Shown here in pieces: positions 1-7,044 of a stretch of DNA of 15,523 bases. Made by a program: the position numbers and the translations under genes. Under the pieces are notes generated by a model. It saw only the letters and a list, made by a program, of their open reading frames with translations, did not search any database and was not told the DNA's origin. The DNA lies in contig JBAYMN010000022.1 of the NCBI GenBank assembly GCA_041663585.1, forward strand, positions 1 through 15,523. The letters run 5' to 3'. Positions within the stretch are counted from its first letter, which is position 1; each line of letters starts with the position of its first letter. Source of the DNA: JALOBO01 sp023228225 (GTDB lineage: Bacteria; Bacillota; Clostridia; Christensenellales; UBA1242).

Positions 1-538
1 CGTATTTGTGACCGGCAATAAAGAAATCAGTTGTGCTTGTAATTTTAACCGAACTCCAATGTTCGGGTGTATTAATTGGTGCACTCATAAACGCAAGATC
101 AGCATCGCTTTTTAATAGATATTTTTCTAAATCACCACTCACGCCATCGGTAATAGTAATTTTTACATTAGGATATTTTTCGCCAAATGCCGCCAAAAAG
201 GGTATTAACATGTGTCTTATAAGTGTAGAACTAGAGCCAATTTTAATTTCGCCTTGTTTTAAGTCGGCGTATTCGGCAAAAACTGAAAAACCTTGTGATA
301 ATTTGTCAAGCGAAACTTTGCAAAAGTTGTAAAACTGCTCGCCTTCGGGCGTTAGTTTCATTCCGCGTGGGGTTCTAACAAACAGCGAGCCGTTTAAATA
401 ACTTTCTAGTTTTTTTATTGAGTTTGTAATAGCGGGTTGAGATATGTATAATTTTTTACTAGTAGCCGAAATTGTACCGCTTTCTGCTACCGCCGTAAAT
501 ATTTTAATTAGGTTTAAATCAAAATCACTATAATTCAT
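1..538 (-). CDS. LysR-family transcriptional regulator, partial (C-terminus outside the window)
   Basis: Reading the minus strand from the ATG at 538-536 gives 179 uninterrupted codons to the window edge. Residues about 8-68 form the LysR-type winged helix-turn-helix: hydrophobic FTAVAESGTISATSKKL, then the recognition helix SQPAITNSIKKLE and the wing FVRTPRGMKLTPEG. From about residue 97 the substrate-binding domain begins (GEIKIGSSSTL, then LIPFLAAFGEKYPNVKI), the usual start of the effector-binding lobe. LysR proteins are commonly 290-300 residues, so roughly 115 C-terminal residues are missing here. The start is supported by TGAGGT (plus-strand 545-550) six bases upstream. The gene is divergent from the CYTH/kinase operon, an arrangement in which LysR regulators often control the neighbour and themselves. 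The effector and regulon cannot be read from the sequence. Family assignment is very safe; a specific name is not possible. Confidence 0.93.
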   Translation of the reverse strand, partial: MNYSDFDLNLIKIFTAVAESGTISATSKKLYISQPAITNSIKKLESYLNGSLFVRTPRGMKLTPEGEQFYNFCKVSLDKLSQGFSVFAEYADLKQGEIKIGSSSTLIRHMLIPFLAAFGEKYPNVKITITDGVSGDLEKYLLKSDADLAFMSAPINTPEHWSSVKITSTTDFFIAGHKY

Positions 539-566
539 AGTTATACCTCATATACAAAAATTCTAA

Positions 567-595
567 TTGAATTGTAACATATTTTATGATATAAT
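567..595 (+). promoter_or_regulatory. Sigma-A-type promoter of the CYTH/kinase operon
   Basis: TTGAAT (567-572) and a perfect TATAAT (590-595) are 17 bp apart, placing a transcription start near 602 and leaving a leader of about 17 nt that holds the ribosome binding site AAAGGAAG (606-613). The -10 of this promoter overlaps the -35 of the divergent LysR-family promoter, and its -35 overlaps that promoter's -10. Confidence 0.7.
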
Positions 596-599
596 GCAA
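571..599 (-). promoter_or_regulatory. Sigma-A-type promoter of the LysR-family gene
   Basis: On the minus strand, TTGCAT (plus 594-599) and TACAAT (plus 571-576) are separated by exactly 17 bp, a good -35/-10 pair about 32 bp upstream of the start codon at 538. It occupies nearly the same DNA as the opposing promoter of the CYTH operon. Position and spacing are seen; activity is inferred. Confidence 0.6.
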
Positions 600-618
600 T
601 AAACAAAAGGAAGACAAC

Positions 619-1188
619 ATGAAAAAAGAAATAGAACTAAAATTTAAGTTAAATCAAATGCCAATTTTAAAAGGCGTACCAGTTTGTATAATACAAACTT
701 ATTTTGATTTTAACAAAAAACAAGAACAGTTATCCACTATTTTTAAAGGCATAAATTTTGAAGAAATTAAAGAAGCCAGAGTAAGAAAAACCGTTAAACT
801 TGGGCAAGTTAAATATACAGTCACTTTAAAATCTAGTGGCACATTAACGAGAAGCGAATATGAAAAACAAATATCTTACAGCTTTGCAAGAGGTTTGTTG
901 TTAGGTTCTACAATTTTTACTATAATAAAGCAACGCTACATAGTTAAAGTTGATAAATATAAAGTGGAAATTGATAAATTTTTAAATACCACACAACCAC
1001 TTGTACTTGCCGAAGTAGAATTTAATAGAGATATAAACGACAAGGACATTGCCGATGTAAAAGCTAAACTAGAATGTGCTTTTTTACTTGAATGTGAAGA
1101 TGTAACAAATGATAGCAAATACAAAAATAAAAATTTAAAAAATATGGTAAAGGAAAATGAAAATGAAAATGCCAATGAGTGTCAATGA
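619..1188 (+). CDS. Stand-alone CYTH domain (triphosphate tunnel metalloenzyme) protein
   Basis: This 189-residue protein is one CYTH domain. The family hydrolyses inorganic tripolyphosphate, thiamine triphosphate or other triphosphates inside an eight-stranded beta tunnel with bound divalent metal; some relatives are CyaB-type adenylate cyclases. The defining ExExK motif is at the very N-terminus (E4, E6, K8). Further expected tunnel residues are RVRK (54-57), the TLKSSG strand with K71, RxExE (78-82), KQR (104-106), VEID (116-119) and AEVEF (131-135). The C-terminal DVTNDSKYKNKNL (161-173) matches the EVT..rYkN..La ending of short bacterial tripolyphosphatases such as the Clostridium thermocellum enzyme. 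AAAGGAAG lies six bases before the ATG. The last 26-32 bases overlap the next gene in another frame, so the two are co-translated. An Asn/Glu-rich tail (177-189) lies in the overlap. CYTH membership is secure; the substrate is unknown, with tripolyphosphate the likeliest. Confidence 0.9.
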   Translation: MKKEIELKFKLNQMPILKGVPVCIIQTYFDFNKKQEQLSTIFKGINFEEIKEARVRKTVKLGQVKYTVTLKSSGTLTRSEYEKQISYSFARGLLLGSTIFTIIKQRYIVKVDKYKVEIDKFLNTTQPLVLAEVEFNRDINDKDIADVKAKLECAFLLECEDVTNDSKYKNKNLKNMVKENENENANECQ

Positions 1189-2608
1189 TCTAGAATCTTG
1201 GAGCTATGCAAATTTAGACCAAGCCGAAGAATTGTTACAGAATGGGCAAAAGGTAGTAATACTAGTAGCGGGAGCATCTTCTTCTGGTAAAAGCTATGCA
1301 TGCAAAGTGCTAAATGAAATATTTTTACAAAACAACATTAAAGCATGCATTTTATCTACCGATGATTACAGCAAAGGTATATCAGGCATAATAACAAACA
1401 AAGTAAACGATATTTGCTTTTTGGGCAAATTAGAAAATGTAAATAACATAAGCGATATTATTAAAAATATTATTATAAATTCTAGTTTTACAGAAAAATT
1501 TTCAGAAAATAATCTTCAAATTATTAAAGAAAAATGTAAGGATTTAATTAGTCCTTTACAAATGCCAATTTTTTTAAACGGATTAAAAGACGAGTTTTCA
1601 AAAATAAATTTTGATGAGCCAAGCGTTTATGATTTACCATATTTAGCAAAAAATATAAGCACACTTTTAAATGGCGACAATATTTACAAACGTAGTTATT
1701 CTATGCTTGTAAGTGAGGGCAAAACAGATTTTTCTAATGTAATTAAGGGTAAAGATTTTGATGTTTACATTATTGAAGGTTTGTATGCATTAAATACTTC
1801 ACTTACAAATGGTTTGCCAAAAGAAAATTTAATAAAAAACTTTGTAGAATGTAACGATAAAACATTATTTTTAAGGCGTGTAATTAGAGATGCAACAAGG
1901 ACAACTGCAGATAGCTGTTTTACTGTAAAAAACTATTTAAAATATGTTGTACCTGGTTACTATAGTACAGTTAAGCCAACAAAAGTAAATGCAGATTTTA
2001 TACTGCAAAACAATATGACATTTAATGAGCTCAGAAAAGGACAATCACACGCAGAACAAAGCAAAATAAAAGTAGAAGATAAAAAATTATTAGGCAGTAT
2101 ATTTTGCGGTTGCAAAATTGTATCGGTGCAATTCCAAAAGGATTTGTATTTTGATTCGGTAAACAATGAAAGTGCCAACAACGATAATATTTTAAGAATA
2201 AGATGTTTAAGTCACGATGGCGGAAAAACCTATGAACTTTCTAGTATGTTACATAAAGGTCATATCAAAACCCGAAGCGATGGTAAAATTATACGGCCAA
2301 TAAATTTACTTATTAAAGAAGGTGATTTTAATAAAATTTATAGTAGCGAACAAGATTTAATACAAGATTTTTTATCTGCAGGGTTATATGTAAGTAAGTG
2401 CATTACAAAAAAGCGTACCAAAATAATGCTTGATAATCAAGAATTTACCTTAGATGCGGTTATAAATCAAGGCAAGCAAATGCTATATGTAGAATATGAA
2501 ACTGAAAACAATAGTAATATAGTTAATCAGTTAAACAATATGGGCAAACATTGCGGTACGATGTACTCCGAAATAGAAACAGATAAATCAAACCAGAATG
2601 ATAGATAA
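1163..2608 (+). CDS. Uridine-kinase-like P-loop kinase fused to a C-terminal CYTH-like domain
   Basis: Residues below count from the first possible ATG (1157). I prefer 1163 because AAGGA at 1150-1154 is then eight bases upstream; the first ATG would sit only two bases after it. ATGs at 1169 and 1175 are also in frame. The N-terminal half (about 30-285) is a uridine kinase/phosphoribulokinase fold: Walker A GASSSGKS (39-46), STDDY (67-71), the DVYIIEGLYAL strand (202-212), an arginine-rich lid RRVIRDATRTT (240-250) and VKPTKVNADFIL (272-283). The second half (about 305-470) resembles a CYTH domain: ILRIRC (345-350), KTYEL (357-361), AGLYVSKCITKKRTKI (408-423) and MLYVEYETE (442-450). Its first strand lacks the ExExK motif. 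The same architecture is known from the plant proteins TTM1 and TTM2. The gene overlaps the upstream stand-alone CYTH gene, so the products probably act together. The kinase half would phosphorylate a nucleoside or other small alcohol; the substrate is not evident. Confidence 0.85.
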   Translation: MKMPMSVNDLESWSYANLDQAEELLQNGQKVVILVAGASSSGKSYACKVLNEIFLQNNIKACILSTDDYSKGISGIITNKVNDICFLGKLENVNNISDIIKNIIINSSFTEKFSENNLQIIKEKCKDLISPLQMPIFLNGLKDEFSKINFDEPSVYDLPYLAKNISTLLNGDNIYKRSYSMLVSEGKTDFSNVIKGKDFDVYIIEGLYALNTSLTNGLPKENLIKNFVECNDKTLFLRRVIRDATRTTADSCFTVKNYLKYVVPGYYSTVKPTKVNADFILQNNMTFNELRKGQSHAEQSKIKVEDKKLLGSIFCGCKIVSVQFQKDLYFDSVNNESANNDNILRIRCLSHDGGKTYELSSMLHKGHIKTRSDGKIIRPINLLIKEGDFNKIYSSEQDLIQDFLSAGLYVSKCITKKRTKIMLDNQEFTLDAVINQGKQMLYVEYETENNSNIVNQLNNMGKHCGTMYSEIETDKSNQNDR

Positions 2609-2681
2609 ACGAGAAGTGTTGTTTATTCTATAATCATTTATTGAAAATTTATTAAAACAAATAACTTTTTTAAAAAACCGC

Positions 2682-2710
2682 TTGCATTTTAATTATAGTT
2701 ATGATAAAAT
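2682..2710 (+). promoter_or_regulatory. Promoter of the tRNA-Val gene
   Basis: TTGCAT (2682-2687), a 17-bp spacer and TAAAAT (2705-2710) form a strong promoter. A TG at 2702-2703, one base before the -10, makes it an extended -10. The predicted start is near 2717, about 14 nt before the mature tRNA 5' end. Confidence 0.7.
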
Positions 2711-2730
2711 ACACACGCTGACAGAAATGT

Positions 2731-2806
2731 GGGAGTATAGCTCAGTTGGTAGAGCATCTGCCTTACAAGCAGGCGGTCGATGGTTCGAGCCCTTCTGCTC
2801 CCACCA
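2731..2806 (+). tRNA. tRNA-Val, anticodon UAC
   Basis: The 76-nt sequence folds as a cloverleaf. Acceptor GGGAGTA (2731-2737) pairs with TGCTCCC (2796-2802) with one G-T pair. The D arm contains AGCTCAGTTGGTAGAGC. The anticodon loop is CTTACAA with TAC at 2764-2766 (valine, reading GUA/GUG and probably others). The T loop contains GGTTCGAGCC. The discriminator is A2803 and CCA (2804-2806) is encoded in the DNA. It has its own promoter and terminator, so it is a single-tRNA transcription unit. It sits just upstream of spoIIE; I recall that B. subtilis also has tRNA genes upstream of spoIIE. Confidence 0.97.
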
Positions 2807-2811
2807 AAAAT

Positions 2812-2842
2812 AAAGCAGTCAATTCATTGACTGCTTTTGTTT
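2812..2842 (+). terminator. Rho-independent terminator of the tRNA-Val gene
   Basis: AAAGCAGTCAA (2812-2822) and TTGACTGCTTT (2827-2837) form a perfect 11-bp stem with loop TTCA, followed by a T-rich tail TTTTGTTT. It begins six bases after the tRNA CCA end. The A-rich side facing the tRNA would let it work in either direction, but no minus-strand gene lies near. Confidence 0.88.
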
Positions 2843-3132
2843 ATGTTATTATTAAAACCAATAATAATTCTTTAATTGTTATAAAATCTTTATCGTTTAT
2901 TTTTTGACTATAATATTTTAGTAATTTTTTGTAATACTTTTTTAATTATGTTAATAGCGTTTTTTGTGCTAAATATAATATATTCTAAAAAATTCTATAA
3001 TAATGCTTAATTAGTACAAATCATCATTAATTTTAGACAAAAGTATTGCCTATGGTTTTTAAAATTTATTATATAATATTTAAGTATATTATTTTGAAAA
3101 AATAGACTTGAAAAACAAAAAGGAATAAAAAT
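2843..3132 (+). other. AT-rich non-coding spacer upstream of spoIIE
   Basis: No open reading frame or RNA gene is visible on either strand in these 290 bases. The sequence is very AT-rich with many A and T runs. The only interpretable content lies in the last 100 bases: a candidate Spo0A box, a wide-spaced promoter-like pair and the spoIIE ribosome binding site AGGA at 3121-3124. Confidence 0.6.
3033..3077 (+). promoter_or_regulatory. Candidate Spo0A-controlled promoter of spoIIE
   Basis: TTAGACAAAA (3033-3042) differs by one base from TTCGACAAAA, the reverse complement of the Spo0A-box core TTTTGTCGAA. Three bases further on is TTGCCT (3046-3051) as a possible -35, then a 20-bp gap to a perfect TATAAT (3072-3077). 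A gap of 20 is too wide for an ordinary sigma-A promoter, but over-long spacing (about 21-22 bp) with 0A boxes near the -35 is the known design of the B. subtilis spoIIE and spoIIG promoters. The elements are visible; function is inferred. In DNA this AT-rich a single box could arise by chance. Confidence 0.4.
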
Positions 3133-5475
3133 ATGCAAAAAATAAAATCAAGTTTTATTAAACCACCGGCACTGTATTCGCCGGTACCTGAAATTTTAAA
3201 AAATATTTTTAAATATCTTGCAATTTTTGTGGTTTTTATTGTTCTTGCAAACGCAAAAATTAATCAATCTCTAAGTCCTTTTACTTATGGAATGTATTTT
3301 GCTTTTATATTTAGCGGGATTAATCCTTTTATACTGGCACCTTTATATATTGGCGCCCTTGTTATTTTTACACCGACATTAACTATACTTATTTGCGCAA
3401 CTTTTACTTCGGTTGTTGGAATAATGGCGTATTATTTAAATAAAAATTGTTCTGGTAAATTAAAACTGCCGTTATTTATCTTTTACACATTATTAAGTCA
3501 ATCGGTTTATGTATATTTTAATTTAGGCGAAACGCTACTAATTATTGAAGCAGTCACAACAGTTTTATTAGGACTTTTATTTTTGCTAGCGGGAATAAAA
3601 ACCACACAAGCGATAACTAATCCTCGTTTAAAATACAGATTAACAATAGATGAAATGATAAGTGGTAGTGTTATTATAATGGCACTAGCATTGGGATTTT
3701 ATAACTTATCCCCGCTTAATATTGAGTTAATTCGTGTATTTGCTACTTTTGCAATACTGTTTTGTACATACATCTTTGGCGGAACCGTTGCCTTATTTAT
3801 TGGTGGCATTATAGGATTAGGCGTTGCTTTTTATAGCGCAGATCTTACATATATTTCTGTGTTTGTTGTTTGGGCAATGCTTAGCAGTGCGTTCAAAGCA
3901 TCAAAACCTATTTTATCAAGTTTAGCAATAATTTTTATAGATGTTGTTTTTGGATTATATTTTAACGCATATTTATCTTATACAATTTTTAGTGTAGCAT
4001 CTAATATTTTAGGTTGTTTTCTGTTTATGATTATTCCTATGGCAACAATTAAAAAAATGTGTAATTCGTTTAATGGAGTACAAGACAGGTTTGCCCAGCG
4101 TAGCATAGTTAATCGTAACCGTAGCACACTTTTTAAAAGGCTTCACGAAATGAGTGATGTTTTTGCCGAAATGGAGCGAGTATTTAAAAATATGGTTAGG
4201 GGAAATATGCCGATTAAAGAAGCAAAAGCAATGCTAGCAAATGAACTACTTGGTAAAGTATGCGCCGATTGTCCAGATCGTGAAAAATGTTTAAGGACTG
4301 TAAATGAAGATACACTAAAAGTATTTAATGAACTCGTGGGAATAGGCTTTGAAAAAGGCAAAATCACACTTATTGATATTCCGCCATACTTAACTTCTCG
4401 TTGTGGCAAGTTAACAAATGTGCTATCAAATATTAATCAATTAATACTTCAATATAAGCAATATAATAATATGATAAATAATATGGATTCAAGCAGAATT
4501 CTTATAGGAGAACAACTTTGTGGAGTGTCTAAAATTATGAAAGCACTTGCCGAAGAAATAAATAGAAATATTGTTTTTGACTCGCAAAAAGAAAAAATGA
4601 TTATTGAAGATTTAACCTATCAAGATATAGTGTGCGATGAAGCGCTAATATATGAACAGAATGCAGAAAGCACAAACGCCACACTACTAATCCGCACATT
4701 AGATATTCCAAACAAACGATCAGAAATAGAAAAATCTGTTTCTAAAACTTGCGGAGTAAAAATGACAATAAGCACAGTAGAAACATCTGAACGAACAGCA
4801 TTTAGCGTGGTAAATTTAAAAACCTGTCCAAAATACGATGTGGTTTTTGGCTCAGCATCTTGTCCCAAATATCAATCTTCGCTAAGTGGCGATACCCATT
4901 CGCTTATTAAAATAGGTGATGATCGCTTTATGTTTGCGCTATGCGATGGTATGGGTAGCGGACAGAAAGCGGAAAGAGCAAGCAATCTTGCAATTTCACT
5001 AATAGAAAACTTTTATCGTGCAGGATTTGATAACGATATTATTTTAACAAGCGTAAACAAATTATTATCGTTAACGAGTGAAGAGGTTTTTACCGCACTA
5101 GATGTATGTGTAGTAGATTTAAGAAAGGGGGTAGCCGATATTATTAAAGTAGGTTCACCGTATGGGTTTATAAAACATAAAGAAAATATTGACATTATCG
5201 AATCTGGTGCGTTACCACTTGGAATACTAGAAGAAGTAAAACCTTGTATTGTAAAAACTGTATTAATGCAATCGGATATGATAGTGTTAATGACCGATGG
5301 AATAACCGAATCTTTTAGTGGTAGCGAGGAACTACAAAACTTTATAAATAATGCTGATACTTTAAATCCGCAGACTCTTGCTGATACAATTTTAGAGCGT
5401 GCAGTTCAAAATGATAAGCAGTCGCCAAACGATGATATGACAGTACTTGTAGCCAGAATATTCCCGTTGGCTTAA
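3133..5475 (+). CDS. spoIIE: Stage II sporulation protein E, membrane-bound PP2C-type serine phosphatase
   Basis: SpoIIE dephosphorylates the anti-anti-sigma factor SpoIIAA, releasing sigma-F in the forespore, and associates with FtsZ at the polar septum. The 780 residues have the expected three parts. Residues about 24-305 are very hydrophobic with roughly ten membrane segments. A central soluble region (about 310-560) carries the family's cysteine cluster C377, C380, C386 and C424. The C-terminal PPM/PP2C phosphatase (about 565-780) has SGDTHS (585-590), the metal-binding CDGMGSGQKA (604-613), SGALPLG (691-697), TDGITESF (721-728) and NDDMT (766-770). Length is close to the B. subtilis protein (about 827). 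AGGA lies eight bases before the ATG. It is followed 74 bp later by tilS, as expected for Bacillota. Presence of an intact gene is strong evidence that the organism forms or recently formed endospores, where expression would be Spo0A-dependent. Confidence 0.97.
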   Translation: MQKIKSSFIKPPALYSPVPEILKNIFKYLAIFVVFIVLANAKINQSLSPFTYGMYFAFIFSGINPFILAPLYIGALVIFTPTLTILICATFTSVVGIMAYYLNKNCSGKLKLPLFIFYTLLSQSVYVYFNLGETLLIIEAVTTVLLGLLFLLAGIKTTQAITNPRLKYRLTIDEMISGSVIIMALALGFYNLSPLNIELIRVFATFAILFCTYIFGGTVALFIGGIIGLGVAFYSADLTYISVFVVWAMLSSAFKASKPILSSLAIIFIDVVFGLYFNAYLSYTIFSVASNILGCFLFMIIPMATIKKMCNSFNGVQDRFAQRSIVNRNRSTLFKRLHEMSDVFAEMERVFKNMVRGNMPIKEAKAMLANELLGKVCADCPDREKCLRTVNEDTLKVFNELVGIGFEKGKITLIDIPPYLTSRCGKLTNVLSNINQLILQYKQYNNMINNMDSSRILIGEQLCGVSKIMKALAEEINRNIVFDSQKEKMIIEDLTYQDIVCDEALIYEQNAESTNATLLIRTLDIPNKRSEIEKSVSKTCGVKMTISTVETSERTAFSVVNLKTCPKYDVVFGSASCPKYQSSLSGDTHSLIKIGDDRFMFALCDGMGSGQKAERASNLAISLIENFYRAGFDNDIILTSVNKLLSLTSEEVFTALDVCVVDLRKGVADIIKVGSPYGFIKHKENIDIIESGALPLGILEEVKPCIVKTVLMQSDMIVLMTDGITESFSGSEELQNFINNADTLNPQTLADTILERAVQNDKQSPNDDMTVLVARIFPLA

Positions 5476-5494
5476 TAAGTAAATTACAAAACGC

Positions 5495-5523
5495 TTGTTA
5501 AATTACCGCAAATATATTATACT
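5495..5523 (+). promoter_or_regulatory. Promoter of tilS
   Basis: TTGTTA (5495-5500), a 17-bp spacer and TATACT (5518-5523) lie between the spoIIE stop and tilS. The start would be near 5530, leaving a leader of about 20 nt with GGAG at 5538-5541. A separate promoter makes sense because tilS is needed in all growth phases whereas spoIIE is not. Confidence 0.6.
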
Positions 5524-5549
5524 TAAAATGAAATAGTGGAGAACTAAGT

Positions 5550-6899
5550 ATGGAAAATATTTTAAGTGTAATCAAACAGCATAAATTAATTGAAAGTGGC
5601 GAAGTAATTGGCGTTGCTGTTAGTGGTGGTAAAGACAGTATGTCGTTATTACATTTCTTATTTTCACATAAAACTGAACTTAATATTGATATCATTGCTA
5701 TAAATGTTGACCATTCTATAAGACCGGAAAGTGCCACTGATAGTAAATTTGTTAAAGATTATTGCGCTCAGCACGATATAAAATTTTATAAGTTTAAAAT
5801 TGATGCTCCACAAGTTGCACTTGACAACAAATTCACATTAGAAGAGGCAGCAAGAGAGGCTAGATACGCGGTTTTTGCCGATGCGGTTAAACGAGGATTG
5901 GTTAATAAAATTGCACTTGCCCATCATCAAAGTGACCAAGTTGAAACTATTTTACTTCATATTTTGCGTGGTTCAGGATTGCTTGGAGCAAGTGGTATGG
6001 AATATAAGCGGGATAATATTTATATTAGACCTATGCTTGATACATCTAAACTAAAAATTGAAGAATATATCAAGGAAAATCAAATACCATTTGTAGAAGA
6101 CATAACTAATACAGATTGTAGTTATGCCCGAAATTATATTAGACATAGAATAATGCCTGTGATTAAAGAAAAATGGGGAAATGCCGAAAAAACAATAATT
6201 AATTTCGGCAAAATTTGTCGTGAAGACGATGAGTATATTAAATCTCAAATAAATTTTAATGCAATAATTTATGAAAATAATATTGCTAAAATTCCGCTTA
6301 CTTATTTTATTTATGACATTCCGGTTTTAAAACGAATGATTTTTGAAGTGTTAAAAAACTTAGGAATTAAAGAAGATGTTGAGTCTAAACATATAGAAAT
6401 TATTATCAAATTAGCGGTTGATTGTGAAAGCGGGGCTAAAATTGATTTACCGATGCAACTAAAAGCGTATAAAGAATATGCGTATTTAACGCTTGTTAAA
6501 AGTCAAAAAATTAGTAAATTATCAGTTAAACCGATGCCGGTTTATCCTTTTAAAATAGGAATAACCGATTTTGACAATTTTGGACAGATTATTGTAGAAA
6601 AATCCGATAATACTACAATAAAAAAGGGTGCACACATAATTGATGAAAACAAATTGCCAAAATGTGCAATTTGGCGCACCAAAACAGTGGGAGATATTTT
6701 TAAACCATATGGCGGTGGCACAAAAAAATTAAAGGATTATCTTATAGATAAAAAAATACCATTAAGAATTAGGGCAAATCTACCTATTTTGGCTGATGGT
6801 CATAACATATATGCGGTTGCAAAAATAGAAATTAGTGAATTTGTCAAAGTTGATGAAAACACCAAATCAACATTTACTATTAATTACTTAGAAGTTTAA
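5550..6899 (+). CDS. tilS: tRNA(Ile)-lysidine synthase
   Basis: TilS uses ATP and lysine to convert C34 of the CAU-anticodon tRNA-Ile to lysidine, changing its reading to AUA and its charging to isoleucine; it is cytoplasmic and usually essential. The 449-residue product has the N-terminal PP-loop ATP-binding motif SGGKDS (25-30), NVDHSIRP (52-59), LEEAAREARY (97-106), AHHQSDQVET (124-133) with the following LLHILRGSGLLG, and the signature RNYIRHRIMP (194-203). The C-terminal tRNA-binding domain is intact, with GDIFKPYGGGTKKLKDYLID (381-400) followed by KKIP (401-404), then LPILADG (411-417). The length and both domains fit a full bacterial TilS. GGAG at 5538-5541 supports the chosen ATG. In B. 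subtilis tilS is followed by hprT and ftsH; here the next gene is instead a giant exported-protein gene. Confidence 0.96.
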   Translation: MENILSVIKQHKLIESGEVIGVAVSGGKDSMSLLHFLFSHKTELNIDIIAINVDHSIRPESATDSKFVKDYCAQHDIKFYKFKIDAPQVALDNKFTLEEAAREARYAVFADAVKRGLVNKIALAHHQSDQVETILLHILRGSGLLGASGMEYKRDNIYIRPMLDTSKLKIEEYIKENQIPFVEDITNTDCSYARNYIRHRIMPVIKEKWGNAEKTIINFGKICREDDEYIKSQINFNAIIYENNIAKIPLTYFIYDIPVLKRMIFEVLKNLGIKEDVESKHIEIIIKLAVDCESGAKIDLPMQLKAYKEYAYLTLVKSQKISKLSVKPMPVYPFKIGITDFDNFGQIIVEKSDNTTIKKGAHIIDENKLPKCAIWRTKTVGDIFKPYGGGTKKLKDYLIDKKIPLRIRANLPILADGHNIYAVAKIEISEFVKVDENTKSTFTINYLEV

Positions 6900-6932
6900 C
6901 TTTATAATAATCAATATTAATAAAACAGCAGG

Positions 6933-6969
6933 ATTTATTCCGCTTACCTATTTGGCAAGCGGAATAAAT
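6933..6969 (+). terminator. Long hairpin after tilS, probable terminator
   Basis: ATTTATTCCGCTTACC (6933-6948) pairs with GGCAAGCGGAATAAAT (6954-6969) across a five-base loop TATTT: fifteen pairs and one A-C mismatch. It starts 33 bases after the tilS stop. The 3' side is only weakly T-rich (ATGTTTG), so termination may be partial. Its right arm ends four bases before the -35 of the next promoter, so it probably insulates the two units. Confidence 0.65.
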
Positions 6970-6973
6970 ATGT

Positions 6974-7002
6974 TTGACAAATATATATTTAACTAATATA
7001 AT
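6974..7002 (+). promoter_or_regulatory. Perfect-consensus sigma-A promoter of the giant gene
   Basis: TTGACA (6974-6979) and TATAAT (6997-7002) are exact consensus hexamers with exactly 17 bp between them. The predicted start is near 7009, giving a leader of about 92 nt. A second TATAAT at 7008-7013 has no matching -35. Such a full match predicts strong, constitutive transcription unless a repressor intervenes. Confidence 0.85.
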
Positions 7003-7028
7003 TATTCTATAATGTATAAAATAATAAA

Positions 7029-7044
7029 AGCCGAGCATTCGGCT
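7029..7044 (+). other. Small hairpin in the 5' leader of the giant gene
   Basis: AGCCGA (7029-7034) and TCGGCT (7039-7044) form a six-pair stem closed by GCAT, preceded by AAAA and followed by GTTTCG. It lies about 20 nt into the predicted leader. It could stabilise the mRNA 5' end, act as a weak attenuator, or be a remnant terminator; the short T stretch argues against efficient termination. Confidence 0.5.

Noticed and set aside
33..332. Plus-strand open frame of 99 codons
   Set aside because: It lies wholly antisense to the LysR-family gene, which has clear domain motifs and a ribosome binding site; the product resembles nothing.
527..541. Palindrome ACTAT-N5-ATAGT at the start codon of the LysR-family gene, as a possible operator
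   Set aside because: It does not fit the T-N11-A LysR pattern well, lies at the start codon, and short AT palindromes are common here.
936..1175. Minus-strand open frame rich in Ser and Phe
   Set aside because: It is the complement of the A-rich CYTH gene; its composition is that expected of an antisense shadow.
2666..2677. TTTTTTAAAAAA palindrome after the kinase-CYTH gene as a terminator
   Set aside because: It has no GC pairs and no loop, so a stable terminator hairpin is not credible.
2904..2937. TTGACT followed by TAATAC as a second spoIIE promoter
   Set aside because: The gap is 22 bp, the -10 is poor, and no 0A-like box lies beside it.
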